DNA of 64,000 bases from CAIPAT01 sp041665605 (GCA_041665605.1 JBAYIO010000011.1:10848-74847), one strand, 5' to 3'; shown: positions 18,323-27,498, counted from the first letter of the stretch. Notes: generated by a model from the sequence alone, not told the origin. Program-made: numbers and translations.

Positions 18323-19333
18323 TTACGGCTTGACTACGGGCTGCCCCTGTTTGCCGCTGATCAGCGAACTGGGATTCTGCTCCAGATACAGCGCAAGCAT
18401 TTTGAAGGCATTGAGCGTATCTTCCAGCCGTTTTGACGCTGTCAGCAAATCATTGCGCAGCACGGTGAATTTATATTCTGAAGAGTTCATGAAATTCCTG
18501 GCGGTCCCCGTGGTTTGCGGAATATCGGATTTCTGAACTTCGGTCTTCATGAAATCGGCCAGGCTGCCGATCCGGTCAAGCGTCTGGTTCAGATTTTTTA
18601 CCGTATCATTCATCTTGCTCTCGGTAATCGACTTATTGATTTTCTCGACAATGCTTTTCAATTCCGCGGCGGTAACCTTGATGTCTTTCAGGCTTGACTT
18701 GAGGTCTTCATCATTAAGCATCCGGTTAGTTGATGCCAGGACTTTATTCAGATCACTTAATGTCTGGTCATAATTCAGGTTGGCCAGTTTGTTCACCGCT
18801 TTTTCGATATTCTCAATGATGGACGCGATTTCAACCATCGGAATGGATGGCACATACAGCATATCTTCCCCGAACGGATGATACTCTGTGCCGCTGGCGG
18901 CAGGAAATTGTTGCGGATCATAAAATTTCAGTTCAATATATAAACTGCCGGTAATCCCTTCCAGAGCAAGCCGTCCGCGCAACCCCCCTTTGATGTAGCT
19001 TGCAAAATCCTCAGTCAATTTTTTTCTGTATTCTCCAGGTGAGAGGTTCTTGTAAACGGGGTCCATTCTCTTCATCGGAAATTCCATATAAATGTAAATA
19101 TCTTTCTGCTTGAATCCGATGGAGACATCTGTGACTTTGCCGATGGTTACCCCGCTGTATTTGACCTTCGCCCCGGGTTCCAGTCCCTGCACCGACTGGT
19201 TTACCACCGTATAAGCTTTGTACTTCGGCGCGAAATATTCCAGTGCGCCGAGCAGCAGCAGGGAAATCACAATCAGCAGCAATCCGATGGCCACGAAAAT
19301 CCCGACCTTGTACTTATTGGCGATATTGCTCAT
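18323..19333 (-). CDS. MlaD-like MCE-domain protein, operon 1
   Basis: A 336-residue protein with one N-terminal membrane segment (VGIFVAIGLLLIVISLLLLGAL), an MCE domain at residues ~38-120 (QSVQGLEPGAKVKYSGVTIGKVTDV), and a long helical C-terminal tail ~165-310. MCE proteins form periplasmic hexameric tunnels that carry lipids between membranes. It is the last gene of an operon in the order lipoprotein, MlaE, MlaF, MlaD, with short gaps (6 bases to the ATPase gene). The C-terminal helices may form a channel needle as in PqiB/LetB-type MCE proteins. Confidence 0.88.
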   Translation of the reverse strand: MSNIANKYKVGIFVAIGLLLIVISLLLLGALEYFAPKYKAYTVVNQSVQGLEPGAKVKYSGVTIGKVTDVSIGFKQKDIYIYMEFPMKRMDPVYKNLSPGEYRKKLTEDFASYIKGGLRGRLALEGITGSLYIELKFYDPQQFPAASGTEYHPFGEDMLYVPSIPMVEIASIIENIEKAVNKLANLNYDQTLSDLNKVLASTNRMLNDEDLKSSLKDIKVTAAELKSIVEKINKSITESKMNDTVKNLNQTLDRIGSLADFMKTEVQKSDIPQTTGTARNFMNSSEYKFTVLRNDLLTASKRLEDTLNAFKMLALYLEQNPSSLISGKQGQPVVKP

Positions 19334-19339
19334 AGTATT

Positions 19340-20104
19340 TTATCCTCTCATTGATAAGCGGTTTAAAAAATCTCTAACCCATTTATTGGTGCTGTGATCG
19401 CGCAGATAGCGCGGATCGCCTTCCTCCACAATTCCTTTAATTTCCTTATCCAGGATGATCACCCGGTCCGCCACGCTGTAAATACTGTCCAGTTCATGCG
19501 TGACAATCACCATCGTGGTTTTCATGGTTTTGCGCAGCTCCAGAATCAGCTTGTCCAGTTCCGCCGACGAAATCGGGTCCAGCCCGGCGGAAGGTTCATC
19601 GAAGAACAGAATTTCCGGGTCCAGCGCCATGGCTCTGGCCAGCCCCGCCCGCTTTTTCATCCCGCCGCTGATCTCGGATGGCATGAAATCAGCGAATGCC
19701 TCCAGCCCGACCAAGCTCAGTTTATACTTGGCCACCGCCGAAATCATTTCCGGGGAATAATCGGTAAACTCCTTCAGCGGCAGTGAAATATTCTCCTCCA
19801 GGGTCAGCGAACTGAATAACGCGCCGGACTGGTACAGCACCCCGAATTCAAGGGTCAACTGATCCCGCTCCTCTTCGGTTGCGTCAACGATGCTGCGGCC
19901 TTTAATCCGGATATCGCCTTTCAGCGGCTTGCTCAAACCGATCATGTGTTTCAACGTTGAACTCTTGCCGCAGCCGGAGCCGCCGAGGATAACAAAGATT
20001 TCTTCTCTGCGGACTGAAAAATTCAGATCCTTCAGAATGACATAATCTTCATAGCCGACGGTCAGGCCGGTTACTTCAATCACGTTTTCATTGGCAACAG
20101 TCAT
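19340..20104 (-). CDS. MlaF-like ABC transporter ATPase, operon 1
   Basis: A 254-residue ABC ATPase: Walker A GGSGCGKSST (residue ~38), Q-loop region VLYQSGALFSSLTLEEN (~88), signature SGGMKKRAGLARAMA (~144) and Walker B ILFFDEPSAGLDP (~165), then H-loop IVTHELDS. The SGGMKKR signature and the GALFSSLTV-type Q-loop are typical of MlaF. It powers the MlaE permease for lipid movement across the periplasm. It lies 1 base after the mlaE-like gene. It is the only MlaF-like ATPase seen in this window. Confidence 0.92.
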   Translation of the reverse strand: MTVANENVIEVTGLTVGYEDYVILKDLNFSVRREEIFVILGGSGCGKSSTLKHMIGLSKPLKGDIRIKGRSIVDATEEERDQLTLEFGVLYQSGALFSSLTLEENISLPLKEFTDYSPEMISAVAKYKLSLVGLEAFADFMPSEISGGMKKRAGLARAMALDPEILFFDEPSAGLDPISSAELDKLILELRKTMKTTMVIVTHELDSIYSVADRVIILDKEIKGIVEEGDPRYLRDHSTNKWVRDFLNRLSMRG

Positions 20105-20105
20105 T

Positions 20106-21245
20106 TTAATATGGCATCCCCGTTATATAAAGTACAAGTAAAGGATAAATGAACGTGACAAGCGCATCCGCAATCACAATCAGGAATATGCCGCTTACCA
20201 CCGACGAGGTCGTCGCCCGGCCGACCCCTTTGGCGTCGTTCTGCGCCTCCATGCCGCGCAGACAGCCGACGCTGGCGATCAACACCGCAAAAATGATACT
20301 CTTCAGCAGACTTTCAAACACATTGGCCGGCTCTATCGCCTGCAAGGTGCGTCCGTAGAACGCGGAAAATGTGATATCACTGGCCAGAATCGACACCACG
20401 GTTCCGCCGATGATGCCGATGATGTCGCCGATAATCGTCAGCAGCGGCATGGCGATCAGCAGCGCTATTATTTTCGGCATCACCAGAATCCGTTCCGGTT
20501 TTATTCCCATCGTAGTCAATGCGTCAATCTCTTCGGACACTTTCATGGTGCCGATTTCCGCGGCAAATGCCGAACCGGCGCGGCCGGTACAGATCATGGC
20601 AACCATCAGCGGACCGAGTTCGCGGACAATCCCCAGCCCGACCAGGTCGGCCACATAGATATCAATGCCGAACCGCTTCATCTGAGTTATACCCTGAAAC
20701 CCCAGGATCATGCCCATCAGGAAGCAGATCAGGGAGACGATCGGCACCGCGTCAACCCCGGTCTTGTCTATATAATAAAGTGTTTCCTGCACCGGTATCT
20801 TGCGCGGATTTTTAATCATTTTGTAAATAACAATCATAATACTGCCGGAGAAACCGACAATGCTTTTAATGTCGCTGCAGAATTTATAGGCTGCGCTGCC
20901 CAGCGTAATAAAGATTGAAGCCGGAACTTTGCTTTTCGCGCCGATGTCTGTATATACTCCGTCTTTGCCGATACCGGATTTTTCCAGCGCTGCCTGCATT
21001 TCGTCACTTAGATTGAGCAGGCCGACCGAGAAGCTCTTCTCCGCGGAAAGCGTTACCACACTTTTCAGCAATACGGCTATTCCCGGATCGGATGCCGCCA
21101 GGCCGTCCAAATCCAATTCCACCCGCACGGTGTCTTTCAACTGTGCCTTAAGATCATTGAAAACCCGGCTGACCCCGCCGATTTCCATGCCGGGAATTAA
21201 TCCGGAGATTTTTATGATCTGGTTGTTCTTATCGATTTTTATCAT
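20106..21245 (-). CDS. MlaE-like permease with N-terminal STAS-like (MlaB) domain, operon 1
   Basis: A 379-residue protein. Residues ~1-105 resemble a STAS domain (VRVELDLDGLAASDPGIAVL), the fold of MlaB. Residues ~120-379 are the MlaE permease, with the conserved segments VSLICFLMGMILGFQ, GRAGSAFAAEIGTMKVSEEIDAL and QNDAKGVGRATTSSVV. Fusion of MlaB to MlaE fits the absence of a separate mlaB gene. The ATG at 21245 is chosen; an in-frame TTG at 21254 lacks a clear ribosome site. It lies 1 base before the ATPase gene. Confidence 0.88.
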   Translation of the reverse strand: MIKIDKNNQIIKISGLIPGMEIGGVSRVFNDLKAQLKDTVRVELDLDGLAASDPGIAVLLKSVVTLSAEKSFSVGLLNLSDEMQAALEKSGIGKDGVYTDIGAKSKVPASIFITLGSAAYKFCSDIKSIVGFSGSIMIVIYKMIKNPRKIPVQETLYYIDKTGVDAVPIVSLICFLMGMILGFQGITQMKRFGIDIYVADLVGLGIVRELGPLMVAMICTGRAGSAFAAEIGTMKVSEEIDALTTMGIKPERILVMPKIIALLIAMPLLTIIGDIIGIIGGTVVSILASDITFSAFYGRTLQAIEPANVFESLLKSIIFAVLIASVGCLRGMEAQNDAKGVGRATTSSVVSGIFLIVIADALVTFIYPLLVLYITGMPY

Positions 21246-21268
21246 TGAAGGCAATTGCTTTCAGTGGT

Positions 21269-21823
21269 TTATCTGGCAGCGGTTAATCTGCCGCGGATGG
21301 CTTCGGCTATCTCAATTGTTCCTTTGGATGCCGCACCCGCAAAAGCGCCGGCGGTATCCTGCTCAATCTTTACGTTCCGGGTAAATACTTCGCGCCAGAC
21401 AATCCGCTGCGACGGATATTCCCGGCAGATGACGGAAATGGTAACTGTCACCGTGTGATCCGGCAGATTGCAGCGGAATGTAATGATGTCACCCTCGAGC
21501 GTCAATTCCGGCGATCCGCCCTGCTCCCTGTTTCCGCTGAAATAAGTTGCCAGCAAAGCCCGCACCATTTCGTCCGGCGGAGCCGCCCAGCGGTTGAACT
21601 CATCAAATTTCACCTGGTGTTCATTAACCTTGAAAACCATCCGGGTTCCATAAGCGCTTCCCGCCTGAAACGGCAATATCATGATTTTCGGTACTGCTCC
21701 GGCTTGAGTTATCGCCGGCGACGGCTGAATGTCAAAATAGCTGACCGCCGTACCGTCAGGTTTGGGGAAAATACTGCATCCGGCAAGAAAAACCGTCAAT
21801 AGTCCGAATATGAATCTGCTCAT
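21269..21823 (-). CDS. PqiC-like ABC-transport auxiliary lipoprotein, operon 1
   Basis: A 184-residue lipoprotein (lipobox VFLAGCSIF; Cys16) with the layout of PF03886-type auxiliary components: YFDIQPSP near the start, then strands such as PKIMILPFQAGSAYGTRMVF and VKFDEFNRWAAPPDEMV. PqiC-like proteins sit in the outer membrane and dock MCE tunnels. It is the first gene of MCE operon 1, 23 bases before the MlaE-like gene. A homologous gene leads MCE operon 2 (57277-57855). Confidence 0.8.
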   Translation of the reverse strand: MSRFIFGLLTVFLAGCSIFPKPDGTAVSYFDIQPSPAITQAGAVPKIMILPFQAGSAYGTRMVFKVNEHQVKFDEFNRWAAPPDEMVRALLATYFSGNREQGGSPELTLEGDIITFRCNLPDHTVTVTISVICREYPSQRIVWREVFTRNVKIEQDTAGAFAGAASKGTIEIAEAIRGRLTAAR

Positions 21824-22070
21824 GGCAATGTCTCCTTAATTTTCTGATAATTAAAACTACCTTTATTTTTTTCTTTGTAAAGCAGTATTCCACCGATTTT
21901 AAAATTTATTTCAGATTGACGGACCGCACACCGTACAACGCGGCCCGTAGTTTATTTTGGACACCCGGACTCGTTTGGAACATCTACCCGGCAGAGACGG
22001 ACGATACTGCATAAACCACAATTTGGACAATTTGGACATGACCTGTGCAAAACCATTTTGACAATGATAC
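21824..22070. other. AT-rich leader region of MCE operon 1
   Basis: A non-coding stretch upstream of the PqiC-like gene. It holds poly-pyrimidine/AT tracts (21840-21905) but no promoter with good spacing that I can defend. At 21955-22050 there are short TTTGGACA repeats (22023, 22031) leading into the dispersed repeat. Confidence 0.5.
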
Positions 22071-22520
22071 CGGCAACTGGTTAAGTTTTTTATTAACAAA
22101 TTACATTTTTGGCATTTTGGACAGATTGGACAGCAGTTGAAGACAAAGCCATCGGATATTGTCCAACATTCCGGAGCTTTTAGAGCCCGCCCGAGCACAA
22201 CACTTTTCAGAATATGGCCACATTTCAAACTCCGTATCCAGCAGATGGTTAAGGTTTTCTTTAACAAATGACAAAAATGGAATTTTGTCCATTTCCGAGA
22301 GTTTGGAGACCTGTTGAGCACAACGCTTTTAAAATTTTCAAACAACACCGGAAACATATTGGATATGCCCGGTTCATCAAAGACGGACAGCAGCCAAGCC
22401 ACATTCCGAGAGTTTGGAGACCTGTTGAGCACAACGCGTTTAAAAAATCTTTCCGATACTCGTCCGATCCGGACAGCACTACAAGCAACCCGCATTCCGG
22501 AGACTATAGATAGTTGTTGT
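22071..22520 (+). repeat. Dispersed intergenic repeat, copy A
   Basis: About 450 non-coding bases built from short palindromic modules. Module 1 is GTTAA-N8-TTAAC-like (22080, 22248). Module 2 is a weak TCC...GGA arm pair followed by GTTGAGCACAACG (22313, 22424; degenerate forms at 22136 and 22190). The two module-1 copies are 168 bases apart. The same modules in the same order recur at 63158-63420, with module-1 spacing of 169 bases. Two adjacent GTTGAGCACAACG units are 111 bases apart. No coding gene fits; minus-strand frames here merely translate the repeat. Confidence 0.85.
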
Positions 22521-22800
22521 GCATAATGCTTTCCGGTTTTGACATCTGCAAGAATCTGCATCAATCTACGGATATTACTTTTTATTACCATAAATAGTTA
22601 AGTTCAACCTTTATTAATTTCATTTGCTGTCGTTCCCATAAAATATGCGTGTCTTTACATATATAGGAGATTTGTCAACAGGAAGTATAAAATCAGGCTC
22701 AATTCAAAGAGAAAATTCAATAGTTTTTTTTACCACGGAATAAGCGGGTTAATGCGGGAAAAATACGGAATGCGGGGAGCGCCGGAGGCACAGAATATTA
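22521..22800. other. Intergenic stretch without recognised gene
   Basis: AT-rich sequence between the repeat and the phosphoesterase terminator. It contains a GC-rich patch near 22765-22795 but no open frame with a ribosome site and no repeat module. Confidence 0.5.
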
Positions 22801-22857
22801 ACTGCTTAAAAATCCATGGAATAAATGTCAGCTCCGGCTGAATGACATTTAAGCAGT
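22801..22857 (-). terminator. Nested hairpin downstream of the phosphoesterase gene
   Basis: Outer arms ACTGCTT (22801-22807) / AAGCAGT (22851-22857) enclose an inner 8-bp stem AAATGTCA (22823-22830) / TGACATTT (22843-22850). It begins 2 bases after the minus-strand stop. On the minus strand a run of T follows the inner stem at a distance, so it is a plausible but not classical terminator. Confidence 0.45.
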
Positions 22858-22859
22858 CT

Positions 22860-23723
22860 TCAGTTTGCTATGACAATGGTTACTGGAAAATGGCTTGATA
22901 CGTTCTGCTCAAATTCCTTAAAATTCCCATTGGCAGTTTCCTGTTTTGAATCTGCAATGATCTCCCTGGTGACATTTTTAGTCTTTTCGAAGACAGCCTT
23001 GTTCAGAAAAAACCTGTCGAATTTCTGGCTTAACAAGTTTTCATAAATTGCCGTGTTCTCATCACATTTTGCCTCTATGAAATCAACTCCTTTAAGCGGT
23101 GCAGTCGGGTCTTCTTCCTTATATATATTTGTATCTCCGCAAATAATCATATTTTCAGCATGGCTGTTTGCTTTAATCCAATTCGCCAGTTGCTCAAACT
23201 GCATCTGCCTGATCTCTTTGCCGTCAGGCAGCTCCTTGAGTTGGATATTCATAACATCAAGGATGAAGTCGGGATTATCCACCGCTTGAAATGTTCCCAA
23301 TAAAGGCTTTTTCATCTTTCCCCTGAAAATTGTTCCCGGAGTAATGCATTTCACCTGGGTAAGCGTCCATTGGGTACTGTCATATAAGAACCCCAGGCGT
23401 TGAGATTTATTCTTAGTATCAATGTAGTAAGTCCAGCCTTTACTGCTTTTTTTCAACTCCGCAACGATAAGATCAAGGTACTGGCATTTTACGACTCCCT
23501 TTTCAGAGAGTGACGGCGCGATTTCCTGAATTGCAAAAAGCGCCGCCTTGGAATCCAGAATTTGTGATACATAACGATTGAGGTTAACCGTATCATCCAG
23601 CGTATCCTCATTGCCGCCAAGCCATTGCATATTCCAGGTGCCGATGGTGTATAACTTCGCGTCCGCCAGAAGTGATAATGTGCTGAATAAACAAAGTCCA
23701 ATAATCAAAAATATGCGTTTCAT
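22860..23723 (-). CDS. Secreted endonuclease/exonuclease/phosphatase-family protein
   Basis: A 287-residue protein with a signal peptide (MKRIFLIIGLCLFSTLSLLA) and EEP-fold motifs: TWNMQWLGG (residue ~29), FAIQEI (~67, metal-binding Glu), IICGDTNIY (~194) and a C-terminal SSHFPV (catalytic His, ~278). EEP enzymes cleave phosphodiester bonds in nucleic acids or phospholipids. The start at 23723 follows a strong ribosome site (GGGAGGGG); a longer in-frame start at 23780 would bury the signal peptide. It is probably periplasmic or extracellular. Confidence 0.82.
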   Translation of the reverse strand: MKRIFLIIGLCLFSTLSLLADAKLYTIGTWNMQWLGGNEDTLDDTVNLNRYVSQILDSKAALFAIQEIAPSLSEKGVVKCQYLDLIVAELKKSSKGWTYYIDTKNKSQRLGFLYDSTQWTLTQVKCITPGTIFRGKMKKPLLGTFQAVDNPDFILDVMNIQLKELPDGKEIRQMQFEQLANWIKANSHAENMIICGDTNIYKEEDPTAPLKGVDFIEAKCDENTAIYENLLSQKFDRFFLNKAVFEKTKNVTREIIADSKQETANGNFKEFEQNVSSHFPVTIVIAN

Positions 23724-23845
23724 AATTCCCCTCCCGTTTGAGCAGTTTATATAAAATAGAGGCAAACATTCTATTTTCAAGTTCTTTTATATCACCATGA
23801 ATCGTTAACCGCAGTATGTTTTTTGCTGTTTTTTATTTATCACTA

Positions 23846-23874
23846 TTGATATTATGTATTATATGTGATATTAT
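23846..23874 (+). promoter_or_regulatory. Promoter of the IclR-type regulator gene
   Basis: TTGATA (23846-23851), a 17-base spacer and TATTAT (23869-23874), with the start codon 27 bases downstream at 23901. The spacer and flanks are AT-rich with TGTGATATTATAT-like repeats that could bind the regulator itself. Confidence 0.6.
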
Positions 23875-23900
23875 ATAAATCAAAGCAGGGAAATAATATC

Positions 23901-24683
23901 ATGAAGAAGTCTTTATCGGAAAAAGAATTATTAAACAAGCAATATATTGTTCCTGCGCTGTATCGCGGGCTGAAAGTCATTGAATTGCTGTCGGAACATT
24001 CTGAAGGTCTTTCAATCGGCGATATGGCGGAATTAAAATTCCCCCCTGCAAGTCTTTACCGGATGCTGATGACGCTTCTGGAACGCAAATATGTAGTTCG
24101 GGAAGGCAATGATTTATATCGGTTAAGTCGAAAGATTTTATCTTTGGGGTATAAAGCAATTGATGAATCCGGCATTCTTGAGAAGTCGCTGTCCGCGATG
24201 CGAAAACTTCGCGATGTCTGCGGCGAAACTGTGCTTATCGCAGTGCGTCACGGAAATGAAGGGGTGGTGCTCGAAGAGGTTGTTTCAAGTCATCCTGTAA
24301 AGGTTACAGTTCAAGTGGGACATCATTTTCCGTTACATACGGCGGCTCCGGGCAAAGCGATGCTTGCATATCTCCCTGAAGAAGAAAAGCAGTCTGTAAT
24401 AAATGCCATTTCATATACAGTTTTCAATTCAAAAACTATTACTGACATGTCTGCCATGGAATTGGAACTTGCGAGGGTCAAAGAATCTGGCGTCGCCTTC
24501 GACCGCGGCGAGGAGATCGAAGAGATAAGATGTGTCGGGGCGCCGGTTTTCAACTATCTGGATTATCCTGTCGCGGCGATCTGGATAAGCGGTCCGAGTT
24601 CACGCATGCCGGAGAAGATAATGAAAACATATGCTGCGCTGGTCAAGGAATATGCGGGTGAAATTAGTGTTAAATTTTTATAA
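23901..24683 (+). CDS. IclR-family transcriptional regulator
   Basis: A 260-residue DNA-binding protein. Residues ~15-80 form the winged HTH (ALYRGLKVIELLSEHSEGLSI; FPPASLYRMLMTLLERK). Residues ~85-255 form the IclR effector domain (LHTAAPGKAMLAYLP; GVAFDRGEEIEEIRCVGAPVF). The ATG at 23901 follows CAGGGA with ~10-base spacing and is preferred over the in-frame ATG at 23865. The two enzymes downstream (SDR, FAD oxidoreductase) start 14 and ~45 bases after the preceding stops, so it is likely their regulator. Confidence 0.85.
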   Translation: MKKSLSEKELLNKQYIVPALYRGLKVIELLSEHSEGLSIGDMAELKFPPASLYRMLMTLLERKYVVREGNDLYRLSRKILSLGYKAIDESGILEKSLSAMRKLRDVCGETVLIAVRHGNEGVVLEEVVSSHPVKVTVQVGHHFPLHTAAPGKAMLAYLPEEEKQSVINAISYTVFNSKTITDMSAMELELARVKESGVAFDRGEEIEEIRCVGAPVFNYLDYPVAAIWISGPSSRMPEKIMKTYAALVKEYAGEISVKFL

Positions 24684-24697
24684 ATCAGGAGGCTGAT

Positions 24698-25417
24698 ATG
24701 GATTTGAAGGGCAGGAATATTCTCGTAACGGGCGGTTCTGACGGATATGGGTTCGGAATCGCCAAGGCGCTTAAAACGACTGATTCGAAAGTCTGGATAA
24801 CAGGACGCGAACAGGCCAAGCTTGACAAAGCGGCGGCGGAGCTTAATGTTTCAGCGATAAAGGCGGATGTGACTTCGGGCACTGACTGGGATCGAGTGTT
24901 TGAAACTATTGGCGACCTGGATATTCTTATTAATAATGCCGGCTCAGGCGGCCGTATTGTTCCTGTATCGCAACAGAATGATGACGACATTATAAATACC
25001 ATAAATACGAATCTTACCGGAGTGATTCTCGGCTGCCGGCGTGCCGCCGGAATAATGTCTGCGCGGCGGCAGGGAATGATTATTAATATTTCCAGCATAT
25101 GTGCGCTTTATGCCTGGCCGTGCTGGAGCGTTTATACCGCCGCCAAAGCAGGTTTGGCAAAATTCAGTCACGGGCTTTATACGGAACTTCGTCCGTATGA
25201 TGTACGTGTAACCTGCGTGACGCCCTCGTGGGGACAGACCGCTTTCAATAAGGCGGCAAACATTTCAGGGGCGGCGGAGAATCCGGAATTAAACAAAAAG
25301 TGTATTTCCCCCGATGACCTGGGAAAATTGATAAGAGAAATCATTGAGATGCCTGACCATCTGGCAATTCCGGATATCAGCATTATGCCGATGATTCAAG
25401 ATATATCACCAATGTAA
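24698..25417 (+). CDS. Short-chain dehydrogenase/reductase
   Basis: A 239-residue SDR enzyme: TGGSDGYGFGIA (cofactor, residue ~11), NNAGSGG (~84), a Ser in NISSICALYA (~132), and YTAAKAG (catalytic Tyr and Lys, ~147). Such enzymes interconvert alcohols and ketones using NAD(P). It has a strong ribosome site (AGGAGG). It sits between an IclR regulator and an FAD oxidoreductase and probably acts in the same catabolic route. Confidence 0.9.
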   Translation: MDLKGRNILVTGGSDGYGFGIAKALKTTDSKVWITGREQAKLDKAAAELNVSAIKADVTSGTDWDRVFETIGDLDILINNAGSGGRIVPVSQQNDDDIINTINTNLTGVILGCRRAAGIMSARRQGMIINISSICALYAWPCWSVYTAAKAGLAKFSHGLYTELRPYDVRVTCVTPSWGQTAFNKAANISGAAENPELNKKCISPDDLGKLIREIIEMPDHLAIPDISIMPMIQDISPM

Positions 25418-25462
25418 CAGTTCGGGCAGTTTCTAATCAGCAACGCACAGCAGGAGGCGGAT

Positions 25463-27439
25463 ATGGCAGCCAGTATCTGGCTTGAGGCAGAATCTTTTGA
25501 TACGCTTGGCGGCTGGGTGGTAGACCAGCAATCCATGGCGCAAATGGGGTCGGCGTATGTTATGGCGCACGGCATGGGCATACCCGTGACTGACGCTGAA
25601 ACAACTTTTACCATCCCCGAATGTGGTCAGTATACGGTCTGGGTTCGCACACGCGATTGGACGGCTCATTGGAAGCGCGGAACTCCGGCTGGTATTTTTA
25701 AGGTTAAAATTAACGGCAAGTGTCTGCCTGAAACACTGGGAACAAATGGCGTTGAGTGGGGATGGCAGAAAGCGGGGATGGTCACCCTGAAGAAAGGCCG
25801 GGCTAAAGTTGCTTTGCACGACCTGACCGGTTTTAACGGACGCTGCGATGCACTGTACCTGACATCAGATACTGATGCACTGCCCGAAAACGATAAACAT
25901 AAGCTTGCCGTATTCCGCAAAAAAATCAGAAAAACCGTCTGTAGTGATGATCCTGTCGTATATGACTTGGCGGTTGCCGGCGGCGGAATAGCCGGGATAT
26001 GCACGGCTCTCGCCGCCATGCGGACAGGTTCAAAAGTTGTTTTGATTCAGGACAGGCCGGTTCTTGGCGGATGTAACAGTTCAGAGGTACGCGTCAGCCT
26101 GGGCGGATTTACGCATACGGCCCCCTACCCGCGCCTGGGCAATGTTGTTGCGGAAATCGGTCCCGTGTTTGGCGGTGGTGGAACTTTTTCAGCGGAAAAT
26201 TATGAAGACACCCGGAAAGCGAATGTCTTCAGGCTGCAATCCGAAAATCAATACAAACTAGTTCTGAATGAGCGCGTCATTGCCGTGGAGAAAGACAACG
26301 ATGACCCGCGTAAAATCGCTGCGTTCATCACCCGCAGCGTCCTGACCGGGGCAGAGACCCGTTACCGGGCGCGGTTCTTTGCCGACTGTACCGGTGACGC
26401 CGTTATGGCGCGCATGATGGGGGCGGAAGTGATGTACGGGCGCGAAGCCAGGGCGGTATTCAATGAATCGCTTGCTCCCGTGAAAGGGGACAATCAAGTC
26501 ATGGGACTTTCGGTTTTATGGACTTCCGGCAAGTCGGCCAAGCCTACTGTATTTCCCGACATTGACTGGGGTATTCCATTCAATGAAGCAAACGCGTATT
26601 ATATTCGAGGGGGAGACTGGGAATGGGAAACGGGGCAATACCGCAATCAGGCTGAAGATACGGAATATATCCGTGACTACGGCATGATGGCTGTTTATGC
26701 GAACTGGTCTTACTTGAAGAACCATTCCAAACGAAAGGCGGAATGGGCCTGTGACACACTTTTGTGGGTTTCTCCCATCGGCGGCAAGCGCGAGAGTTAC
26801 CGTGTGGCCGGAGACTATATCTTAAATCAGAATGACATCGAGAATCACGTCGTTCATCCCGATGCGACCGGCGCAATGACATGGGATCTGGACCTTCACT
26901 TTCCTGATCCGGAAAATGAACAAAAGTTTAAGGAGCCTTTCCGTTCCTGCGCCTATCATCGCGGGATCGTCAAGCCATATCCAGTCCCGTACCGCTGTCT
27001 TTATGCCAGGGATGTTAAAAACCTGTTTCTGGGTGGTCGCCATATCAGCGCTTCGCATATTGCGTTTTCCTGCGTCCGCGTGATGCGCACATTAGGCATG
27101 CTGGGGGAAGTTATCGGTATGGCCGCGACAATCTGCGCAAAGGAAAATGTTAATCCGCGTGACATTTACGAAAAGCACCTTGAGAAGCTCAAGTCCATGA
27201 TGGAAGCGGGCGTACCGGTTCCCACCTACCACGCATATGAGTGTACCAGTGCGGAAAAGTACCATTTCAAAGATATTGGTTTTATCAGCATTATGCCGCC
27301 AGAGACTGATGCCAGCCGGCTTGAAGATCCGGCATTGAAACAGCGGATTACGGCGCTGAATATACAGCACAAATATGATCATCCCATGCTGAAAAAACGA
27401 AAGCGCAGCGCAAAAGCAGGAAGAGTTAATAGGGATTAG
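25463..27439 (+). CDS. FAD-dependent oxidoreductase with N-terminal carbohydrate-binding-like domain
   Basis: A 658-residue protein. Residues ~1-140 look like a beta-sandwich sugar- or surface-binding module (WLEAESFDTLGGWVVD; YTVWVRTRDWTAHW; KVKINGKCL). From residue ~170 an FAD-binding domain follows: DLAVAGGGIAGICTALAA, then LGGCNSSEVRVSLGG, typical of the FAD_oxidored (PF12831) family. The ribosome site is AGGAGG. It is the third gene after the IclR regulator. No signal peptide is seen, so it is probably cytoplasmic, which is odd for a binding module. The substrate is unknown. Confidence 0.8.
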   Translation: MAASIWLEAESFDTLGGWVVDQQSMAQMGSAYVMAHGMGIPVTDAETTFTIPECGQYTVWVRTRDWTAHWKRGTPAGIFKVKINGKCLPETLGTNGVEWGWQKAGMVTLKKGRAKVALHDLTGFNGRCDALYLTSDTDALPENDKHKLAVFRKKIRKTVCSDDPVVYDLAVAGGGIAGICTALAAMRTGSKVVLIQDRPVLGGCNSSEVRVSLGGFTHTAPYPRLGNVVAEIGPVFGGGGTFSAENYEDTRKANVFRLQSENQYKLVLNERVIAVEKDNDDPRKIAAFITRSVLTGAETRYRARFFADCTGDAVMARMMGAEVMYGREARAVFNESLAPVKGDNQVMGLSVLWTSGKSAKPTVFPDIDWGIPFNEANAYYIRGGDWEWETGQYRNQAEDTEYIRDYGMMAVYANWSYLKNHSKRKAEWACDTLLWVSPIGGKRESYRVAGDYILNQNDIENHVVHPDATGAMTWDLDLHFPDPENEQKFKEPFRSCAYHRGIVKPYPVPYRCLYARDVKNLFLGGRHISASHIAFSCVRVMRTLGMLGEVIGMAATICAKENVNPRDIYEKHLEKLKSMMEAGVPVPTYHAYECTSAEKYHFKDIGFISIMPPETDASRLEDPALKQRITALNIQHKYDHPMLKKRKRSAKAGRVNRD

Positions 27440-27498
27440 TAAAAGATAAAAACCTCTGAAATGCAAGACAGAGTCTGACGCTTTCAGTTTTACTTTGG

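Noticed and set aside
21911..22591. A 226-residue minus-strand open frame with repeated VVLNRSPNSR peptides
   Set aside because: The peptide repeats are translations of the GTTGAGCACAACG-containing DNA repeat at 111-base spacing; there is no ribosome site, and the homologous copy B is not open in the same way.
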